A stretch of 50,563 nucleotides of DNA from Streptomyces sp. L-9-10 (GTDB taxonomy: Bacteria > Actinomycetota > Actinomycetes > Streptomycetales > Streptomycetaceae): NCBI RefSeq assembly GCF_004151105.1, contig NZ_PHRF01000121.1:35092-85654 (forward strand), in the 5' to 3' direction. A program made the translations under genes and the position numbers. The notes beneath the pieces were generated by a model that saw nothing but the letters and a program-made list of their open reading frames with translations, did no database searches and was not told the origin of the DNA. Shown here piece after piece: positions 7,806 through 14,634 of the stretch (positions are counted from its first letter, which is position 1; each line of letters starts with the position of its first letter).

Positions 7806-8090
7806 ATGGCCTGGATTTGCCCAAACTGCGCTAAACCCGAGGCAATCGCCTACGTGGTGAATGAATATGGGCTAAACCCATTTCCCTGCCTCTACTGCAA
7901 CGGAACAGTACTGAACAGCGGAGGCCGTAGCACCCAGTGGGCTACAGCAGCCTGCGAAAATACCCGATGCGCTGGTGTGATCCGGGATTTGTACCACTAC
8001 TCCCCGCATGCCGGACTGACCGAAGTGGCGCGCTTCCCATGCCACGAATGTGGATCAGGTAACCGACAAGAGGAGAAATCCTGTGGCTGA
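7806..8090 (+). CDS. Small multi-Cys zinc-ribbon protein
   Basis: 94 residues from ATG 7806 behind a near-perfect AAGGAGG site. It begins MAWICPNCAKPEA and has four paired-Cys knuckles in all (CPNC, CLYC, CENTRC, CHEC), enough for two zinc ribbons. Such proteins bind nucleic acid or protein partners; no catalytic motif is visible. Codon use is markedly less GC-biased than the chromosome (aat gaa tat ggg cta). It overlaps the next small Cys protein by 8 nt. Confidence 0.75.
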   Translation: MAWICPNCAKPEAIAYVVNEYGLNPFPCLYCNGTVLNSGGRSTQWATAACENTRCAGVIRDLYHYSPHAGLTEVARFPCHECGSGNRQEEKSCG

Positions 8091-8220
8091 GGTCCGAGAG
8101 AACATATCCTGCCCCACCCCCGGGTGTAGCGGCTCTAGGTGCGATGTCTGGGAAACGGACGAGAACGGCAACAAGACGTGCATATCCCGAACTGAGGCGT
8201 GTAGCACCTGCGGTAACTGA
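8083..8220 (+). CDS. 45-residue Cys-rich protein
   Basis: GTG 8083 lies within the end of the upstream zinc-ribbon gene, 7 nt after AGGAG. The product reads MAEVRENISCPTPGCSGSRC and ends CSTCGN, with six Cys arranged as CxxxxC, C, C and CxxC, consistent with one zinc knuckle. It is too short for default ORF calling but is supported by the ribosome site, the overlap and a terminator hairpin 38 nt after its stop. Function unknown. Confidence 0.65.
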   Translation: MAEVRENISCPTPGCSGSRCDVWETDENGNKTCISRTEACSTCGN

Positions 8221-8257
8221 TCCCGGGCTCCGTGTCTCTGAAGGTGACACACAGAAC

Positions 8258-8290
8258 TCCGCACTCTCCGTTCCTCCGTAAGAGTGCGGA
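8258..8290 (+). terminator. Hairpin after the zinc-ribbon genes
   Basis: TCCGCACTCT (8258-8267) pairs with AGAGTGCGGA (8281-8290) around a 13-nt loop, and a purine-rich CAGGGGAGGGG follows. Confidence 0.65.
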
Positions 8291-8345
8291 CAGGGGAGGG
8301 GCCGGCGCGTATCACGGCCGTCGGTCCCTCCCCGCCCCCCAAGCC

Positions 8346-8479
8346 CCCGCGCGCCTCCGACGTCACGGCACGCGCGGGGAAGGGGCGGGCAGGAGTCCAG
8401 GATCGTTGAGGTCGGCCGGCTGGGCTTCTGTCCGCTCACAAATACTTCCGCACGCCCCCGGCGTCACGACGCGTGCGGA
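8346..8479 (+). repeat. Pair of related 33-nt stem-loops with compensatory changes
   Basis: Copy A is 8346-8378 and copy B 8447-8479, 101 nt apart and equal in length. Stems are CCCGCGCG/CGCGCGGG in A and TCCGCACG/CGTGCGGA in B. Stem pair 1 changes from C-G to T-A and pair 6 from G-C to A-T, so both stems stay perfect. The loops share CCGRCGTCACGRC, and AAGGGG or AGGGG follows each. Paired changes in a stem indicate that the folded form matters. Confidence 0.65.
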
Positions 8480-8556
8480 AGGGGAAGAGGTAAAAGGTGT
8501 TCTGACCGGACACCACACGCCTGACAGCCGTCGCTAGCTAGTAGCAAGCCCCCACG

Positions 8557-8595
8557 GCCCCGGCCACCTTTCCCCCCAGGGAGGGTGGCCGGGGC
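8557..8595. terminator. Strong bidirectional hairpin near the island's right end
   Basis: GCCCCGGCCACC (8557-8568) pairs perfectly with GGTGGCCGGGGC (8584-8595), followed by TTT. Confidence 0.75.
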
Positions 8596-8637
8596 TTTCC
8601 CATGTCTGGAGTACGCCGATGTCACCTGTAAGTAGGT

Positions 8638-8967
8638 TCAGTTGGCATGAGCGAGCTGGACGCCGGCGATGGTGCCCTGCGAGGCGAGGAAGCGGGTGAT
8701 CCGGCGGAACGCCTCGACCTGCGTGTCGTTCCAGATCCCGAGGTCGGCGGGGCTGATACGGCCCTCCGGGCTGACGGCCGTGGCCTCGACGAGGATCAGT
8801 CCGGTGCCGCCGGTGGCGCGTGCCGCGAGATGGGAGAAGTGCCAGTCGTTCGGCACCCCGACGTCCGGGCCCGTCTCGTCCGCGGAGTACTGGCACATGG
8901 GCGCCATCCAGACCCGGTTGGGGATGGTCAGGGACCGCAGGGTGTACGGCTCGAACAGTGCGCTCAC
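8638..8967 (-). pseudogene. NADH:flavin oxidoreductase (old yellow enzyme), N-terminal fragment
   Basis: From GTG 8967 (GGAG 6 nt upstream; ATG 8979 is an alternative) the product starts SALFEPYTLRSLTIPNRVWM and has APMCQYSADE with the Cys and Tyr typical of YqjM-type OYEs. It continues through HFSHLAARATGGTGLILVEA, GRISPADLGIWND and GVQLAHAN, then stops at the island boundary; intact relatives continue LAHAGRK. It is therefore the front third of the gene whose remainder lies at 4053-4680. Its divergent ArsR regulator and both operators look intact, so a truncated 109-residue product may still be transcribed. Confidence 0.9.
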
Positions 8968-9077
8968 GGCGGACTCCATTCGGAACGTGGGACATCGGTG
9001 CGCGGGTCACCGGTACATGGGGCATCGGTACGTGACGGACAGGCCGCCGCGTCGCCGCGAGACCCGCCAACCCTTCG

Positions 9078-9127
9078 TACGATACCCATCGTAGTAAGAT
9101 GAATGTCAAACTACGAGAACTCTCGTA
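9078..9127. promoter_or_regulatory. Two matching operator palindromes between the OYE fragment and arsR-type gene
   Basis: TACGAT-ACCC-ATCGTA (9078-9093) and TACGAG-AACT-CTCGTA (9112-9127) are perfect 6-4-6 inverted repeats of one consensus, TACGAK-N4-MTCGTA. Their starts are 34 bp apart, about three helical turns. They occupy the only promoter region serving both divergent genes, as expected for ArsR-family operators. Confidence 0.75.
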
Positions 9128-9171
9128 CAATGAGATCTCGTCGATGACGCGCGATGAAGTGGAGCCCCGCC

Positions 9172-9522
9172 GTGACCGCCGCGACCAGCACACGTGAACT
9201 CGCTCACCCCTCGTGTGCGGAGATCCGTCTGGAGGGCGTGCTCCACGCACTCTCCGACCCCTTGCGGCTGCGGATCGTCCGCGAGCTGGCCGTGGTGGGC
9301 GACGAGCTCTCCTGTTCGCACTTCGAGCTGCCCGTCAGTAAATCCACCACCACCCACCACTTCCGGGTGCTGCGCGAGAGCGGCGTGATCGAGCAGAACT
9401 ACCGGGGCACGGCCAAGATGAGCGGACTGCGCAGGGAGGATCTGGACCGTCTCTTCCCCGGTCTGCTCGACAGTGTTCTGGATGCCGCCGCCGCGCAGGC
9501 CGGCCGGCTCGGCGACGGCTGA
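9172..9522 (+). CDS. ArsR/SmtB-family transcriptional regulator
   Basis: 116 residues from GTG 9172 (GGAG 7 nt upstream; ATG 9154 lacks a site). It carries the ArsR winged helix: LHALSDPLRLRIVRELAVVG, then SKSTTTHHFRVLRESGVIEQ as the recognition helix and wing. No CxC metal motif like that of ArsR is present, so its signal is more likely an oxidant or electrophile. Divergent ArsR/OYE pairs commonly control flavin reductases of this class, and both palindromes above fit its binding. The gene is intact although its presumed target is broken. Confidence 0.88.
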   Translation: MTAATSTRELAHPSCAEIRLEGVLHALSDPLRLRIVRELAVVGDELSCSHFELPVSKSTTTHHFRVLRESGVIEQNYRGTAKMSGLRREDLDRLFPGLLDSVLDAAAAQAGRLGDG

Positions 9523-9642
9523 TCCGGAGCCCGGTCGCGTGATCCGGAGACCGGTCTCGGCCGATCCGATGCGCCGACGGGGTGCCGTACGCCTCGGCAC
9601 GTGCGCGCCATGACAATAAGGGTTGGATTGCCTGATTAAGTT

Positions 9643-10653
9643 GTGAATGTGTCGGAACATAAATCGATTTCCGCCCAGGAATCTCACGAGCACGACGCTT
9701 ACCCATGGCCCGTGTGGGAAGTGCAGGGGCACGGCACCGTCACCGGTGCCGGGGACCCCAGGGACGGCGCCGCGCGGCGCGAGATCCTGCCCCCCTGGGT
9801 CGATATCAGGCTGACCTTCGCGGACGGCGCGCGCATCGATGTGCTCGCGGTGGTACGGGACGGGCGGATCGCCATCGAGGACGCGCAGGCCGACCCGCCG
9901 CTGGCCCTGGACGGTTTCGCCGCGCTCGCCGAGGCGATCGAGGCGCCGCTCCACAACGCCTGTCAGGTGGTCGCCGGCCGGCACCGGCCGCCCGCGCCCC
10001 AGCCCGTCGACAGCGCGGTTTCCGCGGACGCCCCTGACGCCCCGGCCGGCCCGCTCGCCCCGGGCGCCGGTGACGGACCACAGCCGCTGCCGGGGCCGGA
10101 GGGGGCGGTGGCGCCGGAGGGAGCCGAGCCCGGGTTCGAGTCCCCGTCCGCACCTGAGCCCGTACCGGCGTCGGAACCCGTACCGGCACCCGAATCTGTA
10201 CCGGCACCTGAAGCCGGGCCCGTCCATGCGTCAGGTTCTGTTCACGTGTCGGGGCCCGTCCACGCGTCGGGGCCCGTCCACGCGTCCGGGGCCGCGCCCG
10301 AGCGGCCGGCCGAACGGCCCGTGGGGGAGCCTGCGCCGCATCCCGCCCCGGCCGTCCCGCCCGCGCAGCCGGAGCCCGAGCCGACATCCGCGCAGCCGGT
10401 CGCACCGGATACCGCCCCGGAAGCCGCTCAGGACCAGGTCCAGTCAGGCCGGCACCGCGCCCGTCCGTCCCTCCCGCGCGGCAGCGCCGCCCGGCAGGGC
10501 GTCGCCGAGATCTACCGGGCCGCCCAGCAGGCCGGCCAGGACCCGGTGCTCGCCGTGATGTCCGCGACCGGATACAGCCGCCGCAAGGCGTTGCGACTGA
10601 TCGCGGGCGCCCGCGACGAGGGGCATCTGACCCCTCGTCACCACCGGCGCTGA
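9643..10653 (+). CDS. DUF6214-type Streptomyces protein
   Basis: 336 residues from GTG 9643 (or GTG 9649). There are three parts. A conserved N-terminal domain (about 20-115) includes WPVWEVQGHGTVTGAGDPRD and LPPWVDIRLTFADGARIDVL. A long low-complexity Pro/Glu/Val/Ala region (about 120-270) has repeated PAPE/PVP and GPVHASG units. A basic C-terminal helical domain contains GVAEIYRAAQQAGQDPVLAV and TGYSRRKALRLIAGARDEGH, resembling a helix-turn-helix. I recall the N-terminal domain as DUF6214 of unknown function. A nucleic-acid role is only an inference from the C-terminal part. Confidence 0.7.
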   Translation: MNVSEHKSISAQESHEHDAYPWPVWEVQGHGTVTGAGDPRDGAARREILPPWVDIRLTFADGARIDVLAVVRDGRIAIEDAQADPPLALDGFAALAEAIEAPLHNACQVVAGRHRPPAPQPVDSAVSADAPDAPAGPLAPGAGDGPQPLPGPEGAVAPEGAEPGFESPSAPEPVPASEPVPAPESVPAPEAGPVHASGSVHVSGPVHASGPVHASGAAPERPAERPVGEPAPHPAPAVPPAQPEPEPTSAQPVAPDTAPEAAQDQVQSGRHRARPSLPRGSAARQGVAEIYRAAQQAGQDPVLAVMSATGYSRRKALRLIAGARDEGHLTPRHHRR

Positions 10654-10716
10654 CCAACAGCGTTCGTCCCGTCAGTCACCTCGCGTGCGGTTCATCGCCT
10701 TACGGGGCGGTGCGCC

Positions 10717-11385
10717 TCACATGGCGCGCATACGGTTCATCTCGGACGTCTGCTGTGAGATGACATCGTTCGCCATCTCCTCGACCTGGACGTTGTTGCC
10801 CTCCGAGAGCGCCTCGGTGGCCATGGTGATCGCCCCCTGGTGGTGAGTGATCATCAGCTTGAGGAACAGCTCGTCGAAGGCCTTGCCCTTCGCCGCCCGC
10901 AACTGGGTCAGTTGGGCCTCGGTGGCCATTCCGGGCATCGTGCCGTGATCATGGCCCGCGTGCTTCTTCGCCCCGCCGTTGTTCTTCAGCCAGGCTTCCA
11001 TCATGCCGATCTCGGGCTTCTGCGCGTCGGCGATCCGTGACGCGAGCCGCTTCACCTGCTCCGAGCCCGCCCGTTCCGGCACGAGCGCGGTCATGTCCAG
11101 TGCCTGCCCGTGATGCACGATCATCATCTGCGCATAGGTGAAATCGGCGGAGTTGGGGGTGTTGTCCGGAGCCGCCTTCAGTGCCTCCTCGGCGGAGAGC
11201 GTCTTCGCCGGTTCGCCCGGCTTCCCGGGGGCCACCACCCCAGCACCCTTGCCCGTGTCGGCCTTTGCCGCGTCCGTACCGTTGTCGCCGCCCGATTCGC
11301 AGGCGCCCAGGGCGAGTGCGGCGGCGGCGACGGCCGCCGCGACGACGGACCGGCGAACACGCGGGCTCCGGTGGCGGATCAACAC
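10717..11385 (-). CDS. DUF305 lipoprotein
   Basis: 222 residues from GTG 11385 behind AGGAGG; the longer frame to 11451 lacks a site. An N-terminal basic segment and hydrophobic stretch end in the lipobox LALGAC, so it should be a membrane-anchored extracytoplasmic lipoprotein. Two copies of the DUF305 ferritin-like helical motif are visible: AQMMIVHHGQALDMTAL and FLKLMITHHQGAITMATEAL, whose HHxxA/HHQ residues suit metal binding. GHDHGTMPGM adds further His. It is divergent from the LVIVD protein gene, a pairing I recall in many Streptomyces; they may function together at the cell surface. Confidence 0.9.
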   Translation of the reverse strand: MLIRHRSPRVRRSVVAAAVAAAALALGACESGGDNGTDAAKADTGKGAGVVAPGKPGEPAKTLSAEEALKAAPDNTPNSADFTYAQMMIVHHGQALDMTALVPERAGSEQVKRLASRIADAQKPEIGMMEAWLKNNGGAKKHAGHDHGTMPGMATEAQLTQLRAAKGKAFDELFLKLMITHHQGAITMATEALSEGNNVQVEEMANDVISQQTSEMNRMRAM

Positions 11386-11461
11386 GGCGACCTCCTGCGG
11401 CACATGGTGTGGTGGACATTTCCTAGCACGCTTCAGGCAACGAGTGATCAAAAACTTTCAT

Positions 11462-11491
11462 TACATCTCTGTTGCCATCTGTTGAGATGTA
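11462..11491. promoter_or_regulatory. Inverted repeat in the shared DUF305/LVIVD promoter region
   Basis: TACATCTC (11462-11469) and GAGATGTA (11484-11491) form a perfect 8-bp inverted repeat with a 14-nt spacer in the AT-richer divergent gap, a candidate operator for joint control. Confidence 0.45.
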
Positions 11492-11563
11492 CATGAGAGG
11501 GACGATACTGCCGAGGTCCGTGACCCGTTCATGTCTGGGCGGGGATACAAGGGAGGACACGTA

Positions 11564-13060
11564 GTGAGTTCGTTGCACACCACCCGCGTGCGGCGCAGAC
11601 GCCTGGGCGTGGCAGCAGCCGCGGTCGGGCTCTTCGCGACGTTGCTGACCGCCGGTCCGGCGGTCGCCACACCCGACCCCGGTGACCGTCAGGCCAAGGA
11701 GAAGATCTCCAGCGGCCAGGCCGCCGAGGTGAAGTCGGCCATCCAGAACGGCGAGATACCCGGCGTGGACGAGATCGTCCACAGCCGCAACATCAGCCAC
11801 CTCGCCAATGTGCCCAAGGACCTGATCACGGGGACCAATTCGGACCTCGCGTTCCAGGGCAAGTACGCCTTCTCGGGCAACTACGACGGTTTCCGGATCT
11901 TCGACATCAGCAACCCGAAGTCCCCCAAGACCGTCGCGCAGGTGCTCTGTCCCGGATCGCAGAACGACATCTCGGTCTCCGGCGATCTGCTCTTCCTCTC
12001 CACCGACTCCTCGCGCAGCGACAACTCGTGCACCAGCACGACGCAGCCCGCCACGGAGAAGTCGTCCTGGGAGGGTATGAAGATCTTCGACATCAGCGAC
12101 AAGCGGAACCCGAAGTACGTCGCCGCTGTCGAGACCGCGTGCGGTTCGCACACCCACACGCTGGTGCCGGAGCGCAAGGACGTCTACGTCTACGTCTCCT
12201 CGTACTCGCCCAGCGCGTCCTTCCCGGACTGCCAGCCGCCGCACGACGGCATCTCCATCATCAAGGTGCCGCGCAAGTCCCCGGAGAAGGCAGCGATCGT
12301 GAACTTCCCGGTGCTCTTCCCCGAGGGCGGAAACCCGGGAGCGCCCACCAACCCTGGTGTCTCGGCGACCACCGGCTGCCACGACATCACGGTGCTGCCC
12401 TCCAAGGACCTGGCCGCCGGTGCCTGCATGGGTGACGGCATCCTGTTCGACATCAAGAACCCCGAACGTCCCAGGGTGATCGACCAGGTCCAGGACAATG
12501 TCAACTTCGCCTTCTGGCACTCGGCCACCTTCAACCAGAGTGCCGACAAGGTCGTCTTCACCGACGAGCTGGGCGGCGGTGGCGCCGCCACCTGCAACGC
12601 CGAGATCGGTCCGAACAGGGGCGCCGACGGTATCTACGACATCGTCGGCAAGGGGGACAAGCGCAAGCTGGTCTTCCGCAGCTACTACAAGATCCCCCGC
12701 TACCAGGCGGACACCGAGAACTGCGTGGCCCACAACGGCTCGCTGATCCCGGTCAAGGGCCGCGACATCATGGTCCAGTCCTGGTACCAGGGTGGCGTCT
12801 CGGTCTGGGACTTCACCAACTCCTCGAAGCCGAAGGAGATCGCGTACTTCGAGCGCGGTCCGATCTCGGCCGAGACCATGGTCGGCGGAGGCACCTGGTC
12901 CTCCTACTACTACAACGGCCACATCTACTCGAACGACATGGTCAAGGGCTTCGACGTGCTGCGGCTCGACGACCGTGTGACCGACCCCGCGAAGCGGGTG
13001 CGGATGTCCGAGCTGAACGTGCAGACGCAGCCGGACTACTTCGACCGCTCGGGCCACTGA
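11564..13060 (+). CDS. Secreted LVIVD-repeat protein
   Basis: 498 residues from GTG 11564, with GGGAGG 7 nt upstream. An RVRRRRLG basic stretch plus a hydrophobic segment ending in VATPDP is a secretion signal. The mature part has LVIVD-type propeller repeats: YDGFRIFDISNPKSPKTVAQ, GMKIFDISDKRNPKYVAAVE, GILFDIKNPERPRVIDQVQD and GVSVWDFTNSSKPKEIAYFE. Conserved His/Cys segments include CGSHTHTLVPE and GCHDITVLPS. The function of this family is not established; extracytoplasmic metal or redox roles are possible given the neighbouring DUF305 gene. The end overlaps the convergent TetR gene by 25 nt. Confidence 0.88.
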   Translation: MSSLHTTRVRRRRLGVAAAAVGLFATLLTAGPAVATPDPGDRQAKEKISSGQAAEVKSAIQNGEIPGVDEIVHSRNISHLANVPKDLITGTNSDLAFQGKYAFSGNYDGFRIFDISNPKSPKTVAQVLCPGSQNDISVSGDLLFLSTDSSRSDNSCTSTTQPATEKSSWEGMKIFDISDKRNPKYVAAVETACGSHTHTLVPERKDVYVYVSSYSPSASFPDCQPPHDGISIIKVPRKSPEKAAIVNFPVLFPEGGNPGAPTNPGVSATTGCHDITVLPSKDLAAGACMGDGILFDIKNPERPRVIDQVQDNVNFAFWHSATFNQSADKVVFTDELGGGGAATCNAEIGPNRGADGIYDIVGKGDKRKLVFRSYYKIPRYQADTENCVAHNGSLIPVKGRDIMVQSWYQGGVSVWDFTNSSKPKEIAYFERGPISAETMVGGGTWSSYYYNGHIYSNDMVKGFDVLRLDDRVTDPAKRVRMSELNVQTQPDYFDRSGH

Positions 13061-13689
13061 AGCATCGTGTCCTGACTCGTTCCGCCGGGCGGGCAGCCGC
13101 CCGGCGGAACGCCGAGTTCCCACTCCAGCCCGTAGCGCTGGAACAGCTCGGCGCGCAACCGTGACAGCGGCATCGGCGCGCCCGGCATCAGAACGGCGAA
13201 GACCGCGCCCATCAACAGGGCGCGCAGCAGCGGATAATCGCTGTCCGGGTCCTGTGAGCCGTACCGTTCCACCGTCTCCCGCAGCAGCCCCGCGAGCCGC
13301 TGCTGCTCCGGGCACTGCACGAACCCCTCGGCCTGCAGGATGCCGGCCATATGCGTCCGCATCAGGACGGGGCTGTCCTCGGTGAGCCCGAGGATGGCGT
13401 CGATCGCCCGTGCCAGCCGCTCCCGGCCGTCGTCCGTGGCCGGTTCACGCTCCAGGGCGGTGTGGAGCGTGCGGTGCATCAGCCGGTGCACGGCTGACTG
13501 GAGCAACTGCCGCTTCCCTGGGAAGTAGTACGAGACGAGACCGCGCGCGGAACCCGCCCTGTCGGCGATGTCGGCGAGCGTCGTGGCCTCGTAACCGCGT
13601 TCGGCGACCAACTCCACGGTCGCTTGCAGCAACCGCTCGCGGGAACGCCGACGGAGTTCTTCATTGACCGATGCGCTCCGCGGGGACAT
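13036..13689 (-). CDS. TetR-family transcriptional regulator
   Basis: 217 residues from ATG 13689 (AGGAG 7 nt upstream). The N-terminal helix-turn-helix reads LLQATVELVAERGYEATTLA, DIADRAGSARGLVSYYFPGK, typical of TetR. The C-terminal ligand domain is divergent. The last codons run into the convergent LVIVD gene, and a perfect 14-bp hairpin lies inside its 3' coding sequence (residues GVPPGGCPPGG). A palindrome just upstream suggests autoregulation. The target gene is uncertain; the neighbouring LVIVD gene or a remote gene are both possible. Confidence 0.88.
   Translation of the reverse strand: MSPRSASVNEELRRRSRERLLQATVELVAERGYEATTLADIADRAGSARGLVSYYFPGKRQLLQSAVHRLMHRTLHTALEREPATDDGRERLARAIDAILGLTEDSPVLMRTHMAGILQAEGFVQCPEQQRLAGLLRETVERYGSQDPDSDYPLLRALLMGAVFAVLMPGAPMPLSRLRAELFQRYGLEWELGVPPGGCPPGGTSQDTMLQWPERSK
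13079..13110. terminator. Perfect 14-bp hairpin inside the TetR 3' coding end
   Basis: GTTCCGCCGGGCGG (13079-13092) and CCGCCCGGCGGAAC (13097-13110) flank a GCAG loop, 19 nt after the LVIVD stop. It probably terminates LVIVD transcription and may also affect the opposing tetR mRNA. Confidence 0.75.
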
Positions 13690-13708
13690 GCTTTACTCCT
13701 GCGTTGAC

Positions 13709-13721
13709 TGGCTCTAAGCCA
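13709..13721. promoter_or_regulatory. Candidate TetR operator
   Basis: TGGCT-CTA-AGCCA, a perfect inverted repeat 20 nt upstream of the tetR start in an AT-richer stretch, where an autoregulatory site is expected. Confidence 0.5.
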
Positions 13722-13775
13722 ATATACTCAGCGCGTCCCGTCGCAGACCCTTCCGGGCCTGGTCAGCGGGGCTTC

Positions 13776-13816
13776 CGCCTGCCTTGGGCGACGCGGGGGA
13801 TCGTCCAAGGCAGGCG
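13776..13816. terminator. Hairpin downstream of the HAD gene
   Basis: CGCCTGCCTTGG (13776-13787) pairs perfectly with CCAAGGCAGGCG (13805-13816) across a 17-nt loop; it suits termination of the leftward HAD/PAP2 unit. Confidence 0.65.
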
Positions 13817-13904
13817 ACTTCGGCATGCCCGGTCGGCGTGATGGTGCCCGTTTCGGGCCTCGGGCCGCCCGTTTGAGGCTTTGCTCGCGGCTCTCTTTAT
13901 GGGT

Positions 13905-14615
13905 CTATCGCAAGGGTCCCCGGGCCGCCAGGGCGATAACGGGCCGCAGTCCCGCCGGGCGTTCCTCGACCGGCAGATGGTCCACGAAATGGACCGAGCA
14001 GCCCAGCTCCGCCGCTCCGCCGTCCGCCTCGCGGTCGTCGCCGACCATCAGCACATCGTGCGGATCCTGCCCCAACTGCTCGCAGGCGGCCTGGAAGAGC
14101 CGGGCGTCGGGCTTCTGGATGCCGTGCTCGTACGAGAGCACATACGCGTCGACGAACGCGTCCAGGCCGTGGGCGCGGAAGACCGGCCGCAGATCCCAGC
14201 CGATATTGCTCACCACCGCGATCCCGATGCCCTCGCGTCGCAGCGTGCCGAGCACCTCGGCGGCATCGGTGTACGGACGCCACGCGTCCGGCGTCATATG
14301 ACGGTCGTAGAGCGCGTCGTACAGATCCGGGCTGGGCAGCTCCACCTGCCGGGCGAGCCCTGTGTACGCCGCGCGGTGGCGCCCGGCGCTCTCGTCGCGG
14401 GTGGCCCACAGCCCGGCCAGAGCCGGCGGCACCCGCTCCGGCGAGGAGCCACCGGGCAGCGCGCCCGCCACGGCCAGTCGCATCGCGTACCGCCGCACCT
14501 CGTCGGGGGGTACGGCGACGCCCGCCTCGTCGAGCACGGCACGCAGCCAGGAGCTCGCGGATTCGATACGGAAGAGGGTTCCGGAGAAGTCGAAGAGCAC
14601 GCCCTTGAAGGTCAT
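13905..14615 (-). CDS. HAD-superfamily hydrolase
   Basis: 236 residues. Motif I is LFDFSGTLFRIE: the nucleophile Asp is present but the usual second Asp (DxD) is Ser. Motif II is VVSNIGWD, motif III Lys lies in YEHGIQKPDARLF, and motif IV is MVGDDREADGGAAE. A helical cap lies between motifs I and II. DxS variants occur among haloacid-dehalogenase-type and other HAD enzymes, so phosphatase activity cannot be assumed. It sits 19 nt downstream of the PAP2 gene on the same strand and is likely co-transcribed with it. Confidence 0.85.
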   Translation of the reverse strand: MTFKGVLFDFSGTLFRIESASSWLRAVLDEAGVAVPPDEVRRYAMRLAVAGALPGGSSPERVPPALAGLWATRDESAGRHRAAYTGLARQVELPSPDLYDALYDRHMTPDAWRPYTDAAEVLGTLRREGIGIAVVSNIGWDLRPVFRAHGLDAFVDAYVLSYEHGIQKPDARLFQAACEQLGQDPHDVLMVGDDREADGGAAELGCSVHFVDHLPVEERPAGLRPVIALAARGPLR

Positions 14616-14634
14616 GCGTCCGATCCTCGCCGGG

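Larger units (their letters stand above)
8221..8637. other. Highly structured non-coding tail of the island
   Basis: About 420 nt without a credible gene. It holds four strong stem-loops (8258-8290, 8346-8378, 8447-8479, 8557-8595) and a longer-range GGGGAGGG/CCCTCCCC pairing (about 8293-8333). It runs up to the OYE junction. It could be a regulatory or small RNA, or the remains of an element end or origin; nothing in the sequence decides between these. Confidence 0.5.
4650..8640. mobile_element. Relic of an acquired element inserted in an OYE gene
   Basis: Bounds are approximate, set by where OYE homology stops on each side (about 4658-4680 and 8638-8645). Inside, every recognisable gene is on the plus strand, opposite to the host gene. 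Genes are short, overlapping and of types common in actinobacterial integrative elements (wHTH, XRE/TPR, DUF7848-like, zinc ribbons), and base composition is visibly less GC-biased (for example 7806-8220). I see no integrase, Rep, Tra or tRNA, and no convincing direct repeat at the ends, so mobility genes seem lost. The leftmost gene appears cut at the junction. Confidence 0.75.

Noticed and set aside
4640..8650. Attachment-site direct repeats at the island ends
   Set aside because: I compared 4640-4690 with 8630-8660 and found only short chance matches (such as TGGC), and part of the target gene is missing, so no att core can be assigned.
10120..10320. Independent repeat element inside the DUF6214-type gene
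   Set aside because: The repeats (PVPAPE, GPVHASG) are in-frame low-complexity linker sequence of the protein, not a separate DNA element.
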